From Bacillota bacterium (GTDB taxonomy: Bacteria > Bacillota > Clostridia > Christensenellales > UBA1242), in the NCBI GenBank assembly GCA_009787915.1, contig WQSK01000039.1:1-9153 (forward strand): 9,153 nucleotides of DNA, given 5' to 3'. The translations under genes were made by a program, and so were the position numbers. Of the stretch, positions 1 through 5,796 are shown in pieces. How positions within the stretch are numbered: the stretch's first letter is position 1; every line of letters begins with the position of its first letter. The notes beneath the pieces were generated by a model. It saw nothing but the letters and a program-made list of their open reading frames with translations. It was not told where the DNA came from and searched no databases.

Positions 1-565
1 CAACGTGTCCTGCAAGAACACTTGTGAATTCTTCTACTTTATCGGCTTCGACTTCTGCGATTGGCAACAGTTGTGGCTCGTTAATGATTGGGGGCTCTAT
101 AGGTGCTAGGGGTTCAATGTACACTTGGTCTGGGGCAGGGACAATAAGCGGTGTTTCTTCCTCTGTTGTTGTTATCGTAGTAGTCGTTGTTGTGACGGTG
201 GTTTCTTCCTCGTCCTCGCCAAGACCGCTGGACTTTGAACGCTTGTTCAAAATAAGGTTGTCAATCAGCAACTTGGAATAAACCCAGTCAAACTTTCCGC
301 CCGACAAATATTCGTGACCTTGTTTTGTTAGGGCATAATAATTTCGGGTTCCGCCTATAGGGCTGTCCTCGCGTCTGACTGAAACCAATTTTTTATCCTG
401 AAGCCTTTTAAGCGCGGAATACATTGTGGGGCGCTTTAACTTATAGGTACCCTCGGAAGCCGTATATATGATATCTGTGATTTCACCACCATACAATTCC
501 TCGTGCTCTTGCAAGCACTTTAAGAGTATAGTTTCAACATTTCCTCTAAGGTAATCACCTTTCAT
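1..565 (-). CDS. PadR-family transcriptional regulator with long low-complexity tail (partial, 3' end outside window)
   Basis: The frame is open from the ATG at 565 to the window edge (188 codons seen, no stop). Residues 1-95 read as a PadR winged helix: MKGDYLRGNVETILLKCL at the start, TMYSALKRLQDKKLV as the recognition region, and GGTRNYYALTKQGHEYL as the wing with its G-x-R-x-YY signature. PadR proteins are small dimeric repressors that often control their own gene and a neighbour. From about residue 108 the chain becomes low complexity: an acidic patch, a run of threonines at 122-134, then a Pro/Glu/Ile-rich stretch to the edge. That tail is not part of the usual PadR fold and may be a linker to a further domain beyond the window. 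The start fits the family N-terminus. No Shine-Dalgarno precedes it, and the -10 box lies 6 bases upstream. The gene is divergent from the metallopeptidase gene. Family call is firm; ligand and target are unknown. Confidence 0.88.
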   Translation of the reverse strand, partial: MKGDYLRGNVETILLKCLQEHEELYGGEITDIIYTASEGTYKLKRPTMYSALKRLQDKKLVSVRREDSPIGGTRNYYALTKQGHEYLSGGKFDWVYSKLLIDNLILNKRSKSSGLGEDEEETTVTTTTTTITTTEEETPLIVPAPDQVYIEPLAPIEPPIINEPQLLPIAEVEADKVEEFTSVLAGHV

Positions 566-571
566 GTATAA

Positions 572-601
572 AGAATACCAAAAGTTGCTTGCACAAGTCA
601 A
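572..601 (-). promoter_or_regulatory. Promoter of padR gene, predicted leaderless
   Basis: Read on the minus strand: TTGACT (601-596), 18-base spacer, TATTCT (577-572), then 6 bases to the ATG at 565. The expected transcription start is at or within a couple of bases of the start codon. No ribosome-binding site is present or would fit. Confidence 0.65.
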
Positions 602-606
602 TGCAA
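589..606. promoter_or_regulatory. Candidate PadR operator, inverted repeat TTGCA-N8-TGCAA
   Basis: A perfect 5-base inverted repeat with an 8-base centre lies in the padR/metallopeptidase divergent region. It covers the padR -35 box and the putative -35 of the opposite gene. PadR regulators typically bind ATGT-N8-ACAT-like palindromes, so the spacing is right although the half-site differs. A bound dimer would block both promoters. Operator function is inferred from position and geometry. Confidence 0.4.
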
Positions 607-618
607 TTGAATTACTTT
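589..618 (+). promoter_or_regulatory. Weak candidate promoter of the metallopeptidase gene
   Basis: TTGCAC (589-594), 18-base spacer, TACTTT (613-618), then 5 bases to the ATG at 624. The match to consensus is modest. The call leans on its placement, which mimics the better promoters elsewhere in the window. An alternative -10, TATAAA at 567-572, would give a leader of about 45 bases. Confidence 0.35.
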
Positions 619-623
619 TAATT

Positions 624-1295
624 ATGGTAAATCCAGCAAACATTTACAGAATGAAAAGAAGCACTTTGTCGATACACGTTGACCCTAATGGAGAGTTGAT
701 TGTTAAAGCCCCTTTGGACATGCCCGATAGGCGAATTTTTGATTTTATCAAAAGCCGTGGCGACTGGATTGCGCAAAGAAAGGCTGCGGTTTTGGCAAAC
801 AACTATATATCAAAAAACGCTGCGTCTTATAATACGTTTTTGTATCTTGGTGCGGAACTTGTCCCCGTGGTGTCGACAAAAATAAAAACAATAACGCGCG
901 AGGATTCGGCTCTTTTGATTCCCGCAAAAATTCCGCAGGAAAAAATTCTTAAACGCGTGGAAAAATATCTAAAGGACAGTGCCAAGGATATCATTGCAGA
1001 GCGGTGCGCGTATTTTTCTGGTGTTCTAAAACTAAAGTGCGGTGACATTACGATGAACAATAATAAGACACGATGGGGTGTTTGTATGCTTAATGGAGAT
1101 ATCGCGATTAACTGGCGCGTGGTTATGTTAAAACCAAAATTGGTGGACTATATAATTGTGCACGAGTTCTGTCACCTTTTGGAGTTTAACCATACAAAAA
1201 ACTTTTGGGCGATTGTTGGGACGATACTGCCGAATTGGAAGCAACTCCGTTTGGAACTTAAACAAATGTCGTGGCTTCTTCAATTGTTTCGTTGA
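624..1295 (+). CDS. YgjP/SprT-like zinc-dependent metallopeptidase (DUF45 family)
   Basis: This 223-residue protein has the layout of the YgjP-like (DUF45) family. An N-terminal beta-rich part contains KRSTLSIHVDPNGELIVKAP. It is followed by KTRWGVCMLNGDIAINWR (family pattern WGSC...NW) and then the gluzincin-type site HEFCH with a third likely ligand in the following NHTKNFW. The two HEFCH histidines are predicted to bind zinc and the glutamate to activate water. The protein is probably cytosolic, with no signal peptide or membrane segment; its substrate is unknown. The frame also allows an ATG at 564, but that start would overlap the divergent padR start codon and translate through promoter DNA, and the family N-terminus fits 624. 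The stop codon lies inside the -35 box of the next gene. The family is secure; the biological role in bacteria is poorly defined. Confidence 0.85.
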   Translation: MVNPANIYRMKRSTLSIHVDPNGELIVKAPLDMPDRRIFDFIKSRGDWIAQRKAAVLANNYISKNAASYNTFLYLGAELVPVVSTKIKTITREDSALLIPAKIPQEKILKRVEKYLKDSAKDIIAERCAYFSGVLKLKCGDITMNNNKTRWGVCMLNGDIAINWRVVMLKPKLVDYIIVHEFCHLLEFNHTKNFWAIVGTILPNWKQLRLELKQMSWLLQLFR

Positions 1296-1320
1296 CTATT
1301 GAAGGCTTAGGGCATATACT
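1292..1320 (+). promoter_or_regulatory. Near-consensus promoter of the zinc-ribbon gene, predicted leaderless
   Basis: TTGACT (1292-1297), 17-base spacer, TATACT (1315-1320), then 6 bases (TTTGGT) to the ATG at 1327. The -35 box contains the TGA stop of the upstream metallopeptidase gene. Transcription should begin at or next to the start codon. Confidence 0.75.
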
Positions 1321-1326
1321 TTTGGT

Positions 1327-1770
1327 ATGTATTGCAGTCGTTGCGGAAAAACATTGGACGGAGGGGCAACCTTTTGTTCCATTTGCGGAACACGCGTTTC
1401 AAAAGATGACCAAGTGTTTGAACAAAGTCAGGTTGGCGGGCCGAATCCGTTCCAAGGTCAAGACGCACGCCATACCCATGTGAGTCCCATTGATAGGGGT
1501 GGATTTCTCTGGGGGTTCGTAGGGTTTTTGCTTACAGCGTTTTCCTGGATTATTACACTTATTTTGGTTTTACTGTGGCGCGACAGATTTCCAAAACGTT
1601 CCAGGGCGATGCTGATTGGAATGGCGGTTGGATTTGTTTTGAATATTGTTTTTGCAATTTTGATGTTTACGGTTTGGTTGCCAAGAATCACCGAGTGGGC
1701 AGAGCGCATACTTGGTGAAACAACCGAGTTAGCAACCCAAACCGTGTTTTTATTAAGTAGTTTTTTCTAA
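1327..1770 (+). CDS. Zinc-ribbon domain membrane protein, two transmembrane segments
   Basis: The 147-residue product opens with a compact zinc ribbon: Cys3-x2-Cys6 and Cys17-x2-Cys20, in the common form YCSRCGK...FCSICGTRV. A polar linker of about 35 residues follows. Two hydrophobic helices are at about 59-84 and 95-118, separated by a short basic loop (RDRFPKRSR). The tail is amphipathic. Proteins of this build are common in Bacillota and are usually annotated only as zinc-ribbon domain proteins; the ribbon is probably cytosolic, but no function can be assigned. The gene has its own strong promoter. Its last 18 bases overlap the end of the convergent helicase-loader gene. I prefer the start at 1327 because the cysteine knuckle begins immediately and the promoter abuts it. 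Confidence 0.8.
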   Translation: MYCSRCGKTLDGGATFCSICGTRVSKDDQVFEQSQVGGPNPFQGQDARHTHVSPIDRGGFLWGFVGFLLTAFSWIITLILVLLWRDRFPKRSRAMLIGMAVGFVLNIVFAILMFTVWLPRITEWAERILGETTELATQTVFLLSSFF

Positions 1771-2430
1771 GCGCAAATCTATGCCAACAAGTTCGATACT
1801 TGTTGTCGTGTTCCCGAGGATACGGCTTGCAATACGTTGACCATAGCACTCGTCAATTTGTTTTGGGTTTAGGTTCGACGTAATTATAAACGGTTTGTTA
1901 CCTGACAAGCGTTCATTAATAACATTATAGATGTGTTCCATTGTGACGTTACGGATTGTTGGCTCGGCGCCAAGGTCGTCGATAACCAAAATGTCGCACT
2001 CAAGGAGGTTATCAATTAGGTGGTTGTCGCGCCCGAAACTTGTCACATATTTTTGAAAGTCATTAACCATGCCAAACGCGGTTGTAAAGTGCACATCAAA
2101 TCCGCGGTCTAACAAAATGTTGGCGACGACCTTGGCGGTGTAGGTTTTCCCAGCCCCTGTACTCCCTGATAAAAAAAGGTTGGGCGGTTGTTGGTTGGGG
2201 AACTTTTTGCAAAAGCCTGAAAGAGCCGTGTACAGTTTTTTATGAAGTGGGGACGGTGAAACAACATTGGTAAAATCCCGAGGTACATCGGTGAAGCCTT
2301 TGACGGTGGAGTCTTTGGTTGCTTTGATTGGATTTTTTTTGTTCCACGTCGCGCGGTCCAAAGTTCGGTCCTTTGCAAATGCCTTAAAAAATTCTGCGTC
2401 GCGTTTTGCGTGTTCGGTTGTATAGTTCAT
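1753..2430 (-). CDS. DnaC/DnaI-type helicase loader ATPase
   Basis: A 225-residue AAA+ protein of the DnaC/DnaI family, which loads the replicative helicase onto DNA during initiation. Visible motifs are Walker A GSTGAGKT (89-96), Walker B ILVIDDLG (147-154), sensor-1 region FIITSNL (181-187) and a QRIASRI segment (198-204) carrying the likely arginine finger. It is shorter than Bacillus DnaI and shows no N-terminal cysteine cluster, so the N-terminal zinc domain of DnaI seems absent. The gene starts one base after the TGA of the dnaD-like gene. GAGGT lies 11 bases before its ATG, inside the upstream coding region, so translation is probably coupled. IstB-like transposition helpers share these motifs, but no transposase is nearby and the DnaD-like partner supports replication. 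I leave the symbol blank because dnaC versus dnaI naming is lineage-dependent. Confidence 0.88.
   Translation of the reverse strand: MNYTTEHAKRDAEFFKAFAKDRTLDRATWNKKNPIKATKDSTVKGFTDVPRDFTNVVSPSPLHKKLYTALSGFCKKFPNQQPPNLFLSGSTGAGKTYTAKVVANILLDRGFDVHFTTAFGMVNDFQKYVTSFGRDNHLIDNLLECDILVIDDLGAEPTIRNVTMEHIYNVINERLSGNKPFIITSNLNPKQIDECYGQRIASRILGNTTTSIELVGIDLRLEKTT
1785..1805. repeat. Perfect 8-bp inverted repeat at a convergent gene junction
   Basis: CAACAAGT and ACTTGTTG flank a 5-base loop (1793-1797). It lies 15 bases past the zinc-ribbon stop and inside the last codons of the helicase-loader gene. No T-run follows on either strand, so it is not a classical intrinsic terminator, although a transcript-end hairpin is possible. 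Confidence 0.4.
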
Positions 2431-2431
2431 A

Positions 2432-3856
2432 TCAATATTTTACCTCATCCAAAGATTTAAACAAACTTTTATATTGCTCGTCTGTATAATTGTGTTTTGT
2501 ATAGTTTTGCTTTACGGTCAGGGTCGGCGGGGCATAGTTGTCCTTTTTTGCGGATTCGAGGGTTGTAATTTTTTTCTCTCGATAACTTGCCAAGATTTTA
2601 TTCATATACGCCATAGGGGAAGTTTTACCTTTTGCGAGTGTCGCAACATGGTCGATAATGTCGGTTGTAAAATTCCACTCGTTCGTCCAAGTCCCGTAAA
2701 AGTCGCGGTCAATGTGTGCGACTCCGCGGGATAGGTCGAGGGATTCAAGCAACTTTTTAATTGCCCCGTCAACCGCAAGGTGTTCATTCAACATATCGTG
2801 GATTGCTTTGATAGTTGTGATTCCTTGTTTGTAGAACTTTTGGATAAGATTGTCCATATCGGCAAGGGTTCGGCGCGAGGTCTTAAAACAATGACCCGCG
2901 ATATACAAAAGGGTTTCACGGTCGAACCCGAGTGTTGTCCACGGAATTATGTACTCGGTCACAATTGGGTCAACCATTTCGTAATAAACACCGATTTTTT
3001 TATTAAGTTCACGCGCAAAGGTAACAAGGTCTTTTGAGGTCTTTTGAAAGTTATCGATTTCGGTTTGTTCAAACAATTTGTGTTCAAAATACTTCATTAT
3101 TGCGGTGTCGAGTTTTTGGATGCTCCCGCGAACCGACTTTGCGACCTTTTCAATAACAGAAGCAGAGTAACCCATATCGAGCCACTTTGCCAAAAGTTCA
3201 AAATCTCCAGGTTCTGCAATTCGTTTTGAACCAAGGTTTTTCAAAACCGCCGTAATAACGTTAGATTGGTCAGTTTGGTCTTTTAATTTTTCTTCGACCG
3301 CCTCGACGGTGCGGATACCCTTGATTGCCCAGTTGCCAGCGACGGTTAAAATATACCCATAAGAAATATCTGCGCCTTTTAAACCAACACAATATTTCGC
3401 AACCATTATGAGGGCTTCGGGTTCAAAGTGTTTTGATTCGATAAATCCGTAATATTCGTGATATTCTTTTGGGGTAATCATGCGACCTGTTATGACGGCG
3501 TTCATTGCGGAGTTAAAATCCGCGTACTTGTTTTCAGAATACTTTTTGATTTTTGTCATCCCTGTTTTTACGGGCAGGTATTCAATAATGAAAGGCTCTG
3601 ACGACAATATATTGACGAGTCCCAAACCACTCCAATATATAAAGATTTGTTTTATATCATCGGTTGACATTAAAAGTTTTTGCGCAAAGTGTTCAAGGGT
3701 ATTGTCGTATCTGTTTGCCGAACCGCACATATATAGACCATACAAATAAACGCGGATGCTATCCCCGCTCTCGTGAAAATATTCCTCGATAAAGGTGTTG
3801 CTGATTTGAGTAGTGTTTTTAACCACTTGTTGGGACGAAAAACTTACGAAAGCCAT
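2432..3856 (-). CDS. DnaD/DnaB-family replication initiation protein with four DnaD-like repeats
   Basis: A 474-residue protein whose N-terminal third (about 20-95) looks like the winged-helix DDBH1 domain of DnaD/DnaB. It is followed by helical DDBH2 units. The first unit is clear: YILTVAGNW (168-176) fits the Y-x3-I/V-x3-W motif, followed by AIKGIRTVEAVEE. Three weaker copies follow the same plan, with motifs near 249-257, 334-342 (then QGITTIKAIHD) and 417-425 (then KKITTLESAKK). Bacillus DnaD carries one such unit; DnaB of Bacillus is of similar total length and sits next to dnaI, which matches this gene order. The role inferred is DNA remodelling and helicase-loader recruitment at the origin. 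The start lies inside the end of dapA (38-base overlap). A near-consensus promoter ends 5 bases before it, and no Shine-Dalgarno is visible. Family is firm; the exact DnaD versus DnaB identity is open. Confidence 0.82.
   Translation of the reverse strand: MAFVSFSSQQVVKNTTQISNTFIEEYFHESGDSIRVYLYGLYMCGSANRYDNTLEHFAQKLLMSTDDIKQIFIYWSGLGLVNILSSEPFIIEYLPVKTGMTKIKKYSENKYADFNSAMNAVITGRMITPKEYHEYYGFIESKHFEPEALIMVAKYCVGLKGADISYGYILTVAGNWAIKGIRTVEAVEEKLKDQTDQSNVITAVLKNLGSKRIAEPGDFELLAKWLDMGYSASVIEKVAKSVRGSIQKLDTAIMKYFEHKLFEQTEIDNFQKTSKDLVTFARELNKKIGVYYEMVDPIVTEYIIPWTTLGFDRETLLYIAGHCFKTSRRTLADMDNLIQKFYKQGITTIKAIHDMLNEHLAVDGAIKKLLESLDLSRGVAHIDRDFYGTWTNEWNFTTDIIDHVATLAKGKTSPMAYMNKILASYREKKITTLESAKKDNYAPPTLTVKQNYTKHNYTDEQYKSLFKSLDEVKY
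3027..3047. repeat. 10-bp tandem direct repeat inside the dnaD-like gene
   Basis: AGGTCTTTTG occurs twice in exact tandem (3027-3036, 3037-3046), encoding part of QKTSKDL. The unit is not a multiple of three, so gain or loss of one copy would shift the frame. Confidence 0.7.
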
Positions 3857-4688
3857 GTTGCAGTATACTTTGTTTCGACAAAATAGTCAATGGGGGGCGG
3901 ACTTCTGGGCTGCACAATTTTTTAAGTGACAAAGCGTACTTTATTGGACCTGGGTTGACCTCGCAAAACAAGGCGCGGTATATCGGGAGTTCCGACATAA
4001 ACAATTCCGCATCGTGTGTTCGCCAAATTTCTCTTGTTTCAACAGGACGTATGTTTGATGCAACCGATATAACGCCTCGACATCCAACGGCATAGCAAGG
4101 GAGGCTAAGCGCATCATCTCCGCAATAGACCGAAATGTCGGGGCATGAATTTACGACGTCTATTATTTGTGACATAGAGCCACTGGCTTCTTTAATACCA
4201 ACAACCAGTGGGTGGGTTGCTATTTTTTTTAGGGTAGCAGGTTCCAAATTCATACCTGCACGCCCTGGTACATTGTAAACAATCATGGGGAGCCCAATAT
4301 CATCGGCGATTTGGTGGAAATATTTGACGGCGGCGGCTTGGGTGCATTTGTTGTAATAAGGCGGGGTAAGCATAACAGATATCTGAAATTCTTTGTCAGT
4401 ACTTGCTATGTCCTTAAGTGCAAGACCAAGTTTGGTAATCTCGGTTGGGTTGTTGCCACCGATACCAAAGATAATCGGGATGTGTCCGCCAACACGGGCG
4501 AGGCAAAACTTTGCTATCATAATTTTTTCGTCGAAAGAAAGAGTTGTGGCTTCACCTGTTGTGCCTAAGACACAGAGGGCATCGACACGATTGTCAATTT
4601 GAAAATCCAACAATTTTGTCAAAGCGGCGAGGTCGACTTTGTTTTTTCTAAATGGTGTTACGAGGGCGGTACAAACTCCGTTAAACAT
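3819..4688 (-). CDS. dapA: 4-hydroxy-tetrahydrodipicolinate synthase
   Basis: DapA condenses pyruvate with aspartate semialdehyde, the first committed step to diaminopimelate and lysine. It is a cytosolic TIM-barrel enzyme. The 289 residues match the family length. Visible motifs are ALVTPF (8-13), the pyruvate-binding LGTTGEATTL (41-50), YNVPGR (138-143) with the catalytic tyrosine and the substrate-carboxylate arginine, and GIKEASG (164-170) with the Schiff-base Lys166. The later NPGPIKYAL and RPPL segments are also typical. YNVPGR with its arginine favours DapA over related lyases such as NanA. The C-terminus is shared in another frame with the start and promoter of the dnaD-like gene. No convincing -35 was found upstream, but CATAAA ends 7 bases before the ATG, and there is no Shine-Dalgarno. 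It is divergent from the radical SAM gene across only 38 bases. Confidence 0.93.
   Translation of the reverse strand: MFNGVCTALVTPFRKNKVDLAALTKLLDFQIDNRVDALCVLGTTGEATTLSFDEKIMIAKFCLARVGGHIPIIFGIGGNNPTEITKLGLALKDIASTDKEFQISVMLTPPYYNKCTQAAAVKYFHQIADDIGLPMIVYNVPGRAGMNLEPATLKKIATHPLVVGIKEASGSMSQIIDVVNSCPDISVYCGDDALSLPCYAVGCRGVISVASNIRPVETREIWRTHDAELFMSELPIYRALFCEVNPGPIKYALSLKKLCSPEVRPPLTILSKQSILQHGFRKFFVPTSG
3862..3890 (-). promoter_or_regulatory. Near-consensus promoter of the dnaD-like gene inside dapA, predicted leaderless
   Basis: On the minus strand: TTGACT (3890-3885), 17-base spacer, TATACT (3867-3862), then GCAAC and the ATG at 3856. The promoter is wholly within the last codons of dapA. 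It would let the replication genes be transcribed independently of dapA, from a start point at the initiation codon. Confidence 0.75.
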
Positions 4689-4689
4689 A

Positions 4690-4718
4690 TTGTAATTTAT
4701 GAAAAACTATGTTATAGT
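4690..4718 (+). promoter_or_regulatory. Promoter of the radical SAM gene, predicted leaderless
   Basis: TTGTAA (4690-4695), 17-base spacer, TATAGT (4713-4718), then 8 bases to the ATG at 4727. It occupies the whole 38-base gap to the divergent dapA gene, so the two promoters must overlap. No ribosome-binding site precedes the start. Confidence 0.6.
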
Positions 4719-4726
4719 GGTGACTA

Positions 4727-5527
4727 ATGAGGTTAAAACAATTATCACTTGTGTTGGGTTCATATGAGTGCGATAAGGCTTGCAGGCATTGTAATGCAAA
4801 GTCGCACACCAACTTTGTGTCCGAGGATGATAGATTGGACTTGTTGCCAAAACACCTTTTTGATTTTGAAAAACTGGGCTATTCCTTTAACCGTTTTGTA
4901 ATCTCGGGCAACGGGGAGCCAAGCCTTTATCCAATTGAAACTTTTGAAACAATCACAGACTCGGTGCAAAAACACCGCAAAATGTTTGACCAGTTTGAAA
5001 TTCACACAAGTGGCAGATTGTTTCGTGAAGATGCAAAGATTGAATTGCTCCGTGAAAAATTTGGTGACGACCTTGTTGTTACAATAACAATAGATGATTT
5101 GCGCGAATCAAACGAGCCTGATTATATGAAACTTAAACAATTTATGAAAACACAAAATGTCGAGGTTAAACTTTTGACCTCGTCAAAAATGGGTGAGTTG
5201 CGTTACCTTGTCGACCGACTCGAGGAGTTTAATAAAAAACATCCGAACACAAGTGTCAAGTTGACCTCGGATTGTAGAGAAACCAGTTGTCGGGCAGACA
5301 TTGATTGGTGGCAATTTCGCTGGCCGTGGGAGTTGTGGCACTTGGATGATGAACTTAAGAAAAACGGGCATGGTATAAACGATATTTTTGAAAAGGGAAA
5401 AGCAACAGGGTTGTTGGGGAAGCCAGACTATAGCAAAAACATCGTTATCGCAGGCGGAGAGTTAAAGGGTGGTTTTTATATTGACAAACCCGAACTTTTG
5501 TGTAATAATGATTGTGTCAAAATTTAA
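4727..5527 (+). CDS. Radical SAM protein of unknown specificity
   Basis: The 266-residue protein carries the radical SAM signature Cys15-x3-Cys19-x2-Cys22 (ECDKACRHCN), which binds the [4Fe-4S] cluster that cleaves S-adenosylmethionine. GNGEPSLYP (61-69) is the SAM-binding GGEP-type motif. Beta/alpha repeats continue to about 180 (EIHTSG, VVTITIDD, VEVKLLTSS, TSVKLTSD). Beyond the core are a Trp-rich stretch (about 194-204, DWWQFRWPWEL) and two further cysteine pairs, Cys183/Cys188 and Cys259/Cys263, which could hold a second iron-sulfur cluster. It does not show a recognisable SPASM motif. The next gene, 18 bases downstream on the same strand, encodes a small acidic peptide with a strong ribosome-binding site, so the two are probably co-transcribed. 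I cannot name the reaction; peptide modification is one possibility, a small-molecule or tRNA substrate another. Confidence 0.85.
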   Translation: MRLKQLSLVLGSYECDKACRHCNAKSHTNFVSEDDRLDLLPKHLFDFEKLGYSFNRFVISGNGEPSLYPIETFETITDSVQKHRKMFDQFEIHTSGRLFREDAKIELLREKFGDDLVVTITIDDLRESNEPDYMKLKQFMKTQNVEVKLLTSSKMGELRYLVDRLEEFNKKHPNTSVKLTSDCRETSCRADIDWWQFRWPWELWHLDDELKKNGHGINDIFEKGKATGLLGKPDYSKNIVIAGGELKGGFYIDKPELLCNNDCVKI

Positions 5528-5533
5528 AGAAAA

Positions 5534-5540
5534 GAGAGGT
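5534..5540 (+). promoter_or_regulatory. Strong ribosome-binding site for the small peptide gene
   Basis: The purine run AAAGAAAAGAGAGG ends 7 bases before the ATG at 5546; its core is AGAGAGG. This is the clearest Shine-Dalgarno in the window and fixes the start of the 73-codon reading frame. It contrasts with the promoter-proximal starts, which have none. Confidence 0.7.
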
Positions 5541-5545
5541 TTATT

Positions 5546-5767
5546 ATGTGCTTGGAAAACGGAATGGGAATGGACGGTCAGGATATTTGGAAACGCGCTC
5601 AGGAAGAAGCAATGGGCAACTTGGCGAACAACTATGTCAGCGGCGGAGTATGGTCGGGTTTTGAACCTAACTCTAATAACAGTGGATTTGAAGAGGCAGG
5701 ATTTCCTGACCATGCAAAACTGCAAGATGAAATTAACGAAGAAGCAAAAAATCTTGGAGAACTTTAA
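5546..5767 (+). CDS. Small acidic protein (73 aa) paired with the radical SAM gene
   Basis: I do not recognise this protein. It has 73 residues and is strongly acidic (about 14 Asp/Glu against 4 Lys/Arg), with no membrane segment or signal peptide. An N-terminal part rich in Met and Gly (MCLENGMGMDGQD) leads into a helix-like segment (IWKRAQEEAMGNLANNY). A Gly/Asn/Ser/Phe-rich centre follows, with SGFE repeated at 37-40 and 46-49 and AGF at 51-53. A charged helical tail (HAKLQDEINEEAKNLGEL) closes it. The single cysteine is Cys2; tryptophans are at 15 and 36. It has a good ribosome-binding site and follows the radical SAM gene by 18 bases, before a promoter for secD. It may be a substrate or a small partner of the radical SAM enzyme, but this rests on adjacency only. 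Confidence 0.68.
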   Translation: MCLENGMGMDGQDIWKRAQEEAMGNLANNYVSGGVWSGFEPNSNNSGFEEAGFPDHAKLQDEINEEAKNLGEL

Positions 5768-5778
5768 TTTTTCAAGTT

Positions 5779-5796
5779 GTCAATAATCATATTGAC
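5779..5796. promoter_or_regulatory. Inverted repeat GTCAATA-N4-TATTGAC at the secD promoter
   Basis: A perfect 7-base inverted repeat with a 4-base centre (ATCA) covers most of the secD -35 box. CAAG/CTTG outside it could extend the stem with a bulge. It could be an operator, or a weak 3'-end hairpin for the small-peptide transcript; no T-run follows it, so a classical terminator is unlikely. Confidence 0.4.

Noticed and set aside
24..281. Plus-strand frame rich in Val and Ser
   Set aside because: It is the complement of the Thr-rich tail of the padR gene; the valine run simply mirrors ACA/ACG threonine codons.
564..623. Upstream ATG at 564 extending the metallopeptidase by 20 residues
   Set aside because: It would overlap the padR start codon and translate through both promoters and the palindrome; the extra residues do not fit the family N-terminus, and no ribosome-binding site was evident.
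1753..2430. IstB-type transposition helper as an alternative identity for the ATPase
   Set aside because: No IstA transposase or terminal repeats are nearby, and the gene is coupled to a DnaD-family gene.
5469..5786. Alternative 105-codon plus-strand frame over the small peptide gene
   Set aside because: It overlaps the end of the radical SAM gene and the whole 73-codon frame, has no ribosome-binding site and an unlikely composition; the 73-codon frame has a strong site.
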